From Parasulfuritortus sp049322515 (lineage in GTDB: Bacteria > Pseudomonadota > Gammaproteobacteria > Burkholderiales > Thiobacillaceae), in assembly GCA_049322515.1 (NCBI GenBank), contig JBMOQW010000016.1:15887-79886 (forward strand): a stretch of 64,000 nt of DNA, in the 5' to 3' direction. How positions within the stretch are numbered: position 1 is the first letter of the stretch; every line of letters begins with the position of its first letter. Shown here piece after piece: positions 35,251 through 43,668 of this stretch. The position numbers and the translations under genes are program-made. The notes under the pieces are model-generated. The model was not told the origin of the DNA and made no database searches. It saw only the letters and a list, made by a program, of their open reading frames with translations.

Positions 35251-36828
35251 ATGAAACGACTCCTCCTGACCCTTCTCCTCTGTATCGCCGCCCTTCCGGC
35301 CCTGGCCGCGCTCGATCCGGCGCTGGTCAAGCAACTGGCCGACGAGGACTCCGATGCCAAGATCGCCGCCATCGGCCAACTGGGGGCCAGCGCCGAAGCC
35401 GCCGCGGTGCTCCAGGCCATGGCCGACGATGGCCTCATGGTGGCCGGGGACACGGTGTTCGTGTTCGACGGCGACACGGCACGCGATGCGGCCACCGGCG
35501 CCGCACTGGCTCCGGTGCCGGAGATTTATGAATCGGTCACTGTGAACAACCGGGTCCGTGCGGTGCTGAGCAATGCGCTCGCCGCCCTGCAGCTGTCCGA
35601 CCCGGACCGGGCCACACGTCTGGCGGCCGCCCAGGAATTGCAGAGCCATGCCGGCGTCGAGCTGATCCCCGTGCTGGCGGCGGCCCTGGCCCAGGAAGCC
35701 GACGCCGAGATCAAGGCCCTGCTGGCCGTGGCCCATGCCCAGGCCAGCCTCGCCAGCCCGGAGGTTTCGGCGCGGCTGGCGGCGGTGCGTGCCCTGGCGG
35801 ATTCGCCGAGTCCGGCCACGCGCAACGTGCTGTTGCCGCTGCTCGAGGCCGCCAACGAACCCGACGAACACGTGCGCAAGGCCGCCCAACAGTCGATCAA
35901 GGCGATCGAATCCAGTTTGGCCATGGGCGAATTCCTCGGCCAGGTGTTCTCCGGCCTGTCGCTCGGCAGCATCCTGCTCCTGGCCGCGCTGGGTCTGGCC
36001 ATCACTTATGGCGTCATGGGCGTGATCAACATGGCGCACGGCGAGTTGCTGATGATCGGCGCCTACGCCACCTTCTTCGTGCAGACCCTGTTCCGCGCCT
36101 ACCTGCCCGAGTATCTCGACTGGTACGTGCTGGCCGCGATTCCCGCCGCCTTCGTCGCCGCCGCGCTGGTCGGCATGGCGCTGGAACGCACGGTGATCCG
36201 GCGCCTGTACGGCCGGCCGCTGGAAACCCTGCTGGCGACCTGGGGCCTCTCCCTGATCCTGATCCAGGCCGCGCGCGTGCTGTTCGGCGCACAGAACGTC
36301 GAAGTGGCCAACCCGGCCTGGATGTCCGGCGGCGTGGAAATCATGGCCGGCCTGACGCTGCCCTGGAACCGCATCGTCATCATCGGCTTCACCCTGTTCG
36401 TGCTAGGCCTGATGTGGGCGCTGATGCAGAAAACCCGGCTCGGCCTGTTCGTGCGCGCCGTCACCCAGAATCGCCCCATGGCCGGCTGCGTCGGCGTGCC
36501 CACCGGCCGGGTCGACACGCTGGCCTTCGGCTTGGGCGCTGGCATCGCCGGCCTGGGCGGCGTCGCCCTGTCGCAGATCGCCAACGTCGGCCCCGACATG
36601 GGCCAGGGCTACATCGTCGATTCCTTCTTGGTGGTGGTGCTGGGCGGGGTCGGGCAACTGGCCGGCGCGGTCTGGGCCGCGCTCGGTCTGGGCGTGGTGA
36701 CCAAGTTCCTGGAAGGCTGGGCCGGCGCGGTGATCGCCAAGATCGTGGTCCTGCTGATCGTCATCGCCTTCATCCAGAAGCGTCCGCAGGGGCTGTTCGC
36801 CCTCAAGGGCCGGTTCGTGGAGAACTGA
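35251..36828 (+). CDS. urtB: Urea ABC transporter permease UrtB
   Basis: A 525-residue permease of the LivH family. An exported or lumenal N-terminal extension (signal MKRLLLTLLLCIAALPALA, then about 200 residues of helical repeat-like sequence) precedes the membrane domain, which begins near residue 230 with GLSLGSILLLAALGLAITYG and VINMAHGELLMIGAY. The extension is characteristic of UrtB as opposed to LivH. GQGYIVDSFLVVVLGGVGQL near the end is typical. It is separated from urtC by a single base. Confidence 0.95.
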   Translation: MKRLLLTLLLCIAALPALAALDPALVKQLADEDSDAKIAAIGQLGASAEAAAVLQAMADDGLMVAGDTVFVFDGDTARDAATGAALAPVPEIYESVTVNNRVRAVLSNALAALQLSDPDRATRLAAAQELQSHAGVELIPVLAAALAQEADAEIKALLAVAHAQASLASPEVSARLAAVRALADSPSPATRNVLLPLLEAANEPDEHVRKAAQQSIKAIESSLAMGEFLGQVFSGLSLGSILLLAALGLAITYGVMGVINMAHGELLMIGAYATFFVQTLFRAYLPEYLDWYVLAAIPAAFVAAALVGMALERTVIRRLYGRPLETLLATWGLSLILIQAARVLFGAQNVEVANPAWMSGGVEIMAGLTLPWNRIVIIGFTLFVLGLMWALMQKTRLGLFVRAVTQNRPMAGCVGVPTGRVDTLAFGLGAGIAGLGGVALSQIANVGPDMGQGYIVDSFLVVVLGGVGQLAGAVWAALGLGVVTKFLEGWAGAVIAKIVVLLIVIAFIQKRPQGLFALKGRFVEN

Positions 36829-36829
36829 G

Positions 36830-37941
36830 ATGACGACCATGAGAACGCCCCTGTTCATCCGCTTCCTCTCCGCCATGCCGAGCGCCGGCTGGATCGCCCT
36901 GGGCCTGTTTGCCGCGCTCACCCTGGTGGTCATGCCGGCCCTGCACCTGTTTGTCCCGCCGGACAGCCCGTTCCACGTGTCCGGCTACGTCATCACCCTG
37001 GGCGGCAAGATCCTCTGCTACGCCATCGTCGCCGTGGCCATGGACCTGATCTGGGGCTATGCCGGCATCCTGTCGCTCGGACACGGTCTGTTCTTTGCCT
37101 TGGGCGGCTACGCTTTCGGCATGTACCTGATGCGTCAGATCGGCCGCGACGGCTCCTATCAATCCGACCTGCCCGACTTCATGGTTTTCCTGGACTGGAA
37201 GGAATTGCCCTGGTACTGGGCCGGCTCCGATTCCTTCCTGTTCTCGCTGTTCCTGGTCCTGGCGCTGCCAGCGGCGGTGGCCTTCCTGTTCGGCTGGTTC
37301 GCCTTCCGCTCGCGCATCAAGGGCGTGTATTTCTCCATCATCACCCAGGCGCTCACCTTCGCCGCCATGCTGCTGTTCTTCCGCAACGAGACCGGCTTCG
37401 GCGGCAACAACGGCTTCACCGACTTCAAGCGCATCCTCGGCTACGACATCACCTCGCCGGAGATGCGCGCCACCCTGTTCGCGCTCTCGGCGCTGGCGTT
37501 GATGCTGACCCTGCTGGTCGGCCGCTACTTGACCACGTCGAAGTATGGCCGCGTGCTGGCGGCCATCCGCGACGCCGAGAGCCGGGTCATGTTCATCGGC
37601 TACAACCCGCCCCACTACAAGCTGTTCGTCTGGGTGCTGTCGGCCGTGCTGTGCGGCATCGCCGGCGCGCTCTACGTGCCCCAGGTGGGCATCATCAACC
37701 CGGGCGAGATGTCGCCGGCCAACTCCATCGAGATCGCCATCTGGGTCGCGGTGGGCGGGCGCGGCACCCTGATCGGGCCGGCCATCGGCGCCGGTCTGGT
37801 CAACCTGTTCAAGAGCTATTTCACCGTCGCCTTCCCGGAATACTGGCTGTTCTTCCTGGGCGCGCTGTTCGTCGGCGTCACCCTGTGGCTGCCGGAAGGC
37901 GTGGTGGGATTGTGGAAACGCCTGAAGGCGCGGAGCGCGGC

Positions 37942-37945
<4 letters not shown>
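36830..37945 (+). CDS. urtC: Urea ABC transporter permease UrtC
   Basis: A 371-residue LivM-family permease. Membrane segments include VAMDLIWGYAGILSLGHGLF and GGYAFGMYLMRQIG, with FGGNNGFTDFKRILGYD as a UrtC-typical loop and the EAA-like region IRDAESRVMFIGYNPPHYK. ATG 36830 starts one base after the urtB stop, and the stop overlaps urtD by ATGA. Confidence 0.95.
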
Positions 37946-38766
<821 letters not shown>

Positions 38767-38805
38767 TCCTCATGTCTGCATTTCAGACGGGGTGGTGAAT
38801 CTGGC

Positions 38806-39296
38806 CGAGTTTTCCGCCTGGCAGGCGGGCATACTTTCTTTTGCTTCGCCAAAAGAAAGTAGCCAAAGAAAAGGCGAGCCCGATGGGGCGCCCGGCTACG
38901 CCGGGTGCTCTGCGCTGCTCGGTCGGGCCGGGGGGCTGCGCAACTCGGGCCTGCGGCCCTCAGACAGTGCTCGCCCTTTTTCCCGGCCCGCCCTGCGCTG
39001 CTCGACGCCCCAAAGGGCGGCAAGGCAAACCCTTTGTCCATCAACCGGATACGCCCGATTGACCACGGGTATTGCTTTTCCGCCCGTTGTGGAGCGCCGA
39101 GCAACGCAGAAGCGGGCGGAAAAAGGGCGAGCACTGTCTGAGTCCCGGCGTAGCCGGGGCGAGTTGCGCAGCCCCCGCCCGCTTCGAGTAGCGCAGGGGA
39201 CCCCGCGTAGCGGGGCGCGAGACCGGGGTGGCCTTTTCTTTGGTTACTTTCTTTTGGCCACGCAAAAGAAAGTAACCCGCCCTCGGGCGGAACTCG
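38806..39296. repeat. Large palindromic repeat element between urtD and urtE, about 0.49 kb
   Basis: The stretch folds as one long imperfect inverted repeat. Outer arms GAGTT.CCGCC... and ...GGCGGAACTC enclose matched ACTTTCTTTTG/CAAAAGAAAGT mini-palindromes (38832-38860 and 39247-39273), then GCCAAAGAAAAGGC/GCCTTTTCTTTGG, and deeper CAGACAGTGCTCGCCCTTTT with its reverse complement in the right arm. The AAAAGAAAGTA-type core is a dispersed repeat I recognise from other proteobacterial genomes. Open frames on both strands here are by-products of the symmetry. No transposase is visible. Confidence 0.75.
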
Positions 39297-39333
39297 ACCT
39301 TTGCGATCCCGCATACGTTTGGCAAACCCCCAC

Positions 39334-40026
39334 ATGCTAAAAGTCGAACACCTCAACCAATACTACGGCGGCAGCCACATTCTCCGTGACCTGTCGTTCG
39401 AAGCCCGCACCGGCGAAGTCACCTGCCTGCTCGGCCGCAACGGGGTCGGCAAGACCACCCTGCTGAAATGCCTGATGGGCCTGGTGCCGGCGAAAACCGG
39501 CACGGTCAGCTTCGACGGCCGCGACATCACCGCCGCCGCGTCGCACGCCCGGGTCAAGGCCGGCATCGGCTACGTGCCGCAAGGCCGGGAAATCTTCCCC
39601 CGCCTGACCGTCGAAGAAAACCTGCGCATGGGCCTGGCCACCCAGCCCGGCGGCACGCCCATCCCGGAGCGCATCTTCGAGATGTTCCCGGTCTTGAAAC
39701 AGATGATGAAGCGGCGCGGCGGCGACCTGTCTGGCGGCCAGCAGCAGCAACTGGCGATCGGTCGCGCGCTGGCGTTCGGGCCGAAGCTCCTGATCCTGGA
39801 CGAGCCGACCGAAGGCATCCAGCCGTCCATCATCAAGGACATCGAGCGCGCCATCCGCACCCTGGCCGAAGAAGGCAGCATGGCCATCCTGCTGGTCGAG
39901 CAGTACTACGACTTCGCGCGCTCCCTGGCCGACCAGTACCTGCTCATGGAACGCGGCGAGTTCATCAAGCGCGGCGCCGGGGCGGACATGGACAAGGACG
40001 GGGTCAGGGAGTTGCTCTCGGTCTGA
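39334..40026 (+). CDS. urtE: Urea ABC transporter ATPase UrtE
   Basis: A 230-residue LivF-type ATPase that starts MLKVEHLNQYYGGSHILRDL. Walker A is LLGRNGVGKTTLLKCLMG, the signature is DLSGGQQQQLAIGRAL, and Walker B is LLILDEPTEGIQPS, where EGIQPSI is the UrtE/LivF hallmark. It completes the urtABCDE set. The palindromic element just upstream means its expression depends either on readthrough or on a promoter within that element. Confidence 0.95.
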   Translation: MLKVEHLNQYYGGSHILRDLSFEARTGEVTCLLGRNGVGKTTLLKCLMGLVPAKTGTVSFDGRDITAAASHARVKAGIGYVPQGREIFPRLTVEENLRMGLATQPGGTPIPERIFEMFPVLKQMMKRRGGDLSGGQQQQLAIGRALAFGPKLLILDEPTEGIQPSIIKDIERAIRTLAEEGSMAILLVEQYYDFARSLADQYLLMERGEFIKRGAGADMDKDGVRELLSV

Positions 40027-40271
40027 GCCAGGGCGGGTGACGTGTCGTCACGGGTGAGTTTTTGAGGCTGTTTTCGACTCTCAATAGACATTTCATTGGT
40101 TGCTCTCCGGCAGCTAACCAAATAGCGCAGTCACACAGAACAGCAACGGGGGGGCGGCCATTCGGCCGAAGAAGACGGCAATCTTGATCGAGTTGCTTTC
40201 TGCTTCGTACCCATAGCCGTCCCTGGGCTTGCTCCGAATCGGTCATTCGACGACAGGGCCCGCAGCGTGGC
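40027..40271. other. Intergenic region between urtE and the restriction island
   Basis: No gene is visible. A short GTGACG/CGTCAC hairpin (40037-40051) follows the urtE stop and precedes GAGTTTTTGAG, a possible weak terminator. The 40.3-51.4 kb minus-strand island ends here. Confidence 0.4.
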
Positions 40272-40607
40272 TCAGCGCGCACGCTGCGACGCCTTGTCAC
40301 CCACGATCCGCTTCAACTCGCTTTCAGCGGCTTCATAGTCACCCAGGTGCGAGCGCATCAGGCTTTTCCAGAGTCTTCCGTGGTTGGGAATGGAGAAGTG
40401 GAGCAGCTCGTGGACGATCACGTAGTCCCATAGCTCGGGCTTCAGGGCAGGCAGTTCGTCGCTGAAATTCAAATGGCCGGCGGTGGAACACGAGGCCCAT
40501 TTGTTGCGCATCGGCCGCACCCCCAGCCAGACGATCTTGACGTCCAGTTTGTCGGCCCAGTGGCGGACGCGCTGTTTGAACTCCGTCTTCTTTGAATTTG
40601 CGTCCAT
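40272..40607 (-). CDS. Short YgjP/WLM-type metallopeptidase-like protein
   Basis: A 111-residue protein holding the zinc motif VIVHELLHFSIPNHGRLW (HExxH-type, here HELLH, with the third ligand His in PNHG) and the upstream RNKWASCSTAGHLNFS typical of YgjP/DUF45 proteins. Full-length members are about 230 residues, so this is only the catalytic C-terminal half. Its N-terminal residues are encoded by a dispersed CGCAGAT repeat arm, which suggests the 5' part was replaced. A TTG at 40628 would add seven repeat-encoded residues. Homologous genes often sit next to hsdR. Confidence 0.7.
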   Translation of the reverse strand: MDANSKKTEFKQRVRHWADKLDVKIVWLGVRPMRNKWASCSTAGHLNFSDELPALKPELWDYVIVHELLHFSIPNHGRLWKSLMRSHLGDYEAAESELKRIVGDKASQRAR

Positions 40608-40628
40608 CTGCGCAATCTGCGGTTTCAA
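40593..40628. repeat. CGCAGAT-family repeat arm at the hsdR/metallopeptidase junction
   Basis: The minus strand reads TTGAAACCGCAGATTGCGCAGATGGACGC, one arm of the repeat also present at 42902-42978 and 48114-48199. It begins at the hsdR stop codon and encodes the start of the metallopeptidase gene. Confidence 0.65.
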
Positions 40629-43600
40629 ATCCGGTCCGCCTTTTCCAGCAGCGTAAACAGCTCTTCCACCAGCGCCGTCACCCGGTCCAGGTCCTCCGTT
40701 TCCGCGAAGAGCGCGAAGGTCACTTTCTTGCGGAGTTCGCGCAGGTCGTTCTCGCTGCGTTTCCAGTTTGGAAACTCGGTGAAGGCGTGGCGTATCTTGC
40801 GGCTGACCGTCTCGGCGTTCTCGATCTTCGCGTCGAGAAGGCTGCGAAAGACAAAATAGGTCAGGCCATCGAAGGACTTTTCGGCCTGTTCCTTCTTCCG
40901 CGCTTCATTGCCTGCCACTTCACGCAGCAACTCCGCCAGTGCCTCGGCGGTGCTGGTCTGACGCTGCTCGAAGCTCTCCTGCACCGCCCGGGCGCGTTCC
41001 GCCATGGCGATGAGGTAGGGGTCGTCGCTGTTTTCCTGCGCCAGCTTTTCGATGCTCTTGATCAGGTTGATGACCTTGGTGCCATCCCCGCCGGGCTTGT
41101 TCTTGATCAGCTCGATGGTGTTGCCGTCGATCACGACGATCTCGCCGAGTCCACCCGCTCCGCCCACGCCATAACTGCCCACCTGCTGCTGCACCAGATG
41201 GTTCGTCTTGGCCTGAAACTCGCGGTCGACCATCACGGTTCGGGTGTAGGCCTTGCGGACGATCTGATAGATCGCCGTCAAGGTGCCATAGTCGTCCATG
41301 AACGGGCGCAGGAAGGCATCGGGCGAGATGATCTCGTAGAGCATCTCGATCTCCTTGTACTCCTTGAAGAATTCCTTGCGCCGCTCGGGGTCGCGGAAGT
41401 GCTCGATAAGGGTGTCCACATCCTTGTCGTCGAAGTTGCGTTCGATCAGGCCGAGATAGTCTGGCACCCTGGATTCCATCTTGTTCTTGAACAGCAGCTT
41501 CAGCAGCTTCAAGTCCTTGACGATGGCGTTGATCTCGTCGCTGTCGAAGGCCAGCGCCTTTTCCAGCTTGTCGAAGATGCCGACGAAATCCAGCACGAAG
41601 CCGTGGGGCTTCACCATCTCCTGCGCCTCGTTCTCGTAAGGGCGGTTCACCCGGGCGATGGCCTGCAGCAGGGTGTGGTCGCGCATCGGCTTGTCGAGAT
41701 ACATGGCGTAGAGCACCGGCGCATCGAAGCCGGTAAGCAGTTTCTCGGTGACGATGAGAATCTTCGGCATCTGGTCGAGCTTGCCGAAACTCTTGCGAAT
41801 CTGCCGCTCCCGCTTCGGGTCGAGGTGGAATTCCTTGAGCAGCTTGGAGTCGTTGTTGCTGCCGGTGTAGACGACCTCCGAATACTCCGGCGGCAGGAAC
41901 TGGTCGAGGGCGTGTTTGTAATGGGCGCAGGCTTCGCGGTCGACGCCGACCAGGAAGGCCTTGTAGCCCAGCGGCTCGACGTTCTGGCGGTAGTGCGCCG
42001 CGACGAATTGCGCCACCTGCTGGATGCGCGCCTTGCCCTTGAGGAAGTTCTTCAGGTTCACCGCCCGTTCGAGAATCTTGTTCAGCTCCTCGATGTCGGC
42101 CACGCCCTCGGCTTCGGCCAGCGACAGGAACTCCTTGTCCAGCGTTTCGTGCGGCACCAGCATTTCGTTGGGGGCGAGCTGGTAGTAGAGCGGCAGCGTG
42201 GTGCCGTCCTCGATGCTGTCGGCGATGGAATACTTGTGCAGGTAGCCCTGGTCGTCCTCGCAGCCGAAGGTCTTGAACGTGCCCTTGCCATACACCGTCT
42301 TGTCCACCGGCGTGCCGGTAAAGCCGAGGAAGGTAGCGTTCGGCAGGCCGGCCATGAGGAAGTTGCCGAGGTCGCCGCCGGTGGTACGGTGGGCTTCGTC
42401 GATCAGGACGTAGATGTTCGCGCGCGTGTTCAAGTCCGCCGGCATGTCGCGGAACTTGTGGATCATCGTCACGATGATGCCCCGGTAGTCGTCGCGCAGC
42501 AGCTGGTTGAGCCGGGCGATGCTGCTGGCGTGCTCCAGATTGCCCAGGCCCAGCGCGGCGAGGTTCTTGAGCATCTGGTCTTCCAGCTCGTTGCGGTCGA
42601 TCATCAGCAGCACGGTCGGCTTGTCCGCTCCAGGCGCGCGGAACAGCCGCTCCGCCGCCTTGATCATCGTGAAGGTCTTGCCGCTGCCCTGGGTGTGCCA
42701 GACCAGGCCGCGCGTGCGCTTTGGATCGAGGGCGCGGCCGACGGCCGCTTCCACCGCGCCGGTCTGGTGCTGGCGCAGGAGGTATTTGTTGAGTTCCTCG
42801 TCCTTCTCGGCAAAGACGATGTAGTCCTTCAACAGAGACAGGATGTTGGGGATCGAACAGAACGTTGTGACCTTCTGTTCCAGTCGGCCAGGGATTTCCT
42901 TAACCGCAGATGTCGCAGATTTACGCAGATTTTGTTCTGGGTCTTCTTCATCTGCGCCCATCTGCGAAATCTGCGGTTCCAGGATCTTCCAGTTGAAAAT
43001 GTTCCGCCGCACCGTGTTCCAGCTCACCCCGTAGGAAAAGCCGATGGCGTCGGTGGCGGTGAAAAGCTGCTGCGACACGAACAGCTCGGGCGTCTCGCGG
43101 TGGTAACGGCGGATCTGGTCCACCCCCAGGGCAATCGCCTCGTCCTTGTTGGCGTTCTTGCACTCGATCACCAGCACCGGGATGCCGTTGATGAGAAAGA
43201 CCACATCCTCCCGCGTGCCATAGTGGCCGTTGTGAAAGGCCCACTCCTCGGTGACTTCATAAACATTGCGCGCCGGATCGTCGTAATCGATCAGCATCAG
43301 GTCGCGCTCGCGCTTCTCCTCGTGGTCGAAGAACTTGCCCCGGTTGCGCAGATGCTCGACGAACTCCCGGTTGCCGTAGATGTCGGCGTGCAGATGGCGG
43401 AAAGCCCCGAGCAAGGCCCCCTCGGCCTCGGCGTAGCGCGGGTTGAATTCCCGCAGCTTGGCGTCGAGTAGGTCGTCGAAGAAGAGCGAACGGTTTTTGG
43501 CGCGGTCGGCAGGCGGCACTTCCGGATCAAAGCCACGCCGCCGCTCGGCTTCCTCGCGGGGCACAAAGGTCCAGCCGATGGCCTCAGCGTAGCTGAGGAT

Positions 43601-43639
43601 GCGAGCTTGGACGGTTTTGTGTTCGCTAGGGGTGGGCAT
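40625..43639 (-). CDS. hsdR: Type I restriction enzyme R subunit HsdR
   Basis: A 1004-residue motor and nuclease subunit. The nuclease motif is VLVIECKNANKDEA near residue 158. The SF2 helicase part has motif I HTQGSGKTFTMI near 318, DEAH in VLIDEAHRTTGG near 413, FLGFTGTPVD, and motif VI ARVNRPY. All catalytic residues look intact. Residues about 221-246 (LEPQISQMGADEEDPEQN, then LRKSATSAV) are encoded by an in-frame palindromic CGCAGAT repeat, between nuclease and motor domains. The C-terminal region is helical, as expected for HsdM contact. It is last of the hsd genes in the operon. Confidence 0.95.
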   Translation of the reverse strand: MPTPSEHKTVQARILSYAEAIGWTFVPREEAERRRGFDPEVPPADRAKNRSLFFDDLLDAKLREFNPRYAEAEGALLGAFRHLHADIYGNREFVEHLRNRGKFFDHEEKRERDLMLIDYDDPARNVYEVTEEWAFHNGHYGTREDVVFLINGIPVLVIECKNANKDEAIALGVDQIRRYHRETPELFVSQQLFTATDAIGFSYGVSWNTVRRNIFNWKILEPQISQMGADEEDPEQNLRKSATSAVKEIPGRLEQKVTTFCSIPNILSLLKDYIVFAEKDEELNKYLLRQHQTGAVEAAVGRALDPKRTRGLVWHTQGSGKTFTMIKAAERLFRAPGADKPTVLLMIDRNELEDQMLKNLAALGLGNLEHASSIARLNQLLRDDYRGIIVTMIHKFRDMPADLNTRANIYVLIDEAHRTTGGDLGNFLMAGLPNATFLGFTGTPVDKTVYGKGTFKTFGCEDDQGYLHKYSIADSIEDGTTLPLYYQLAPNEMLVPHETLDKEFLSLAEAEGVADIEELNKILERAVNLKNFLKGKARIQQVAQFVAAHYRQNVEPLGYKAFLVGVDREACAHYKHALDQFLPPEYSEVVYTGSNNDSKLLKEFHLDPKRERQIRKSFGKLDQMPKILIVTEKLLTGFDAPVLYAMYLDKPMRDHTLLQAIARVNRPYENEAQEMVKPHGFVLDFVGIFDKLEKALAFDSDEINAIVKDLKLLKLLFKNKMESRVPDYLGLIERNFDDKDVDTLIEHFRDPERRKEFFKEYKEIEMLYEIISPDAFLRPFMDDYGTLTAIYQIVRKAYTRTVMVDREFQAKTNHLVQQQVGSYGVGGAGGLGEIVVIDGNTIELIKNKPGGDGTKVINLIKSIEKLAQENSDDPYLIAMAERARAVQESFEQRQTSTAEALAELLREVAGNEARKKEQAEKSFDGLTYFVFRSLLDAKIENAETVSRKIRHAFTEFPNWKRSENDLRELRKKVTFALFAETEDLDRVTALVEELFTLLEKADRI
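42902..42978. repeat. In-frame palindromic CGCAGAT repeat inside hsdR
   Basis: Left arm AACCGCAGATGTCGCAGAT... (42902-42930) and right arm ...ATCTGCGAAATCTGCGGTT (42950-42978) match in inverted orientation at 25 of 29 positions around a 19-base spacer. The reading frame of hsdR is kept through it. Confidence 0.75.
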
Positions 43640-43668
43640 GATTCAGGTCGTGTTTGCTGATTCAGCGT

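Noticed and set aside
33808..36039. A 743-codon minus-strand frame over urtA and urtB
   Set aside because: Antisense shadow of two clearly recognisable transporter genes.
40592..43471. A 959-codon plus-strand frame over hsdR
   Set aside because: Antisense shadow of hsdR, which has all nuclease and helicase motifs.
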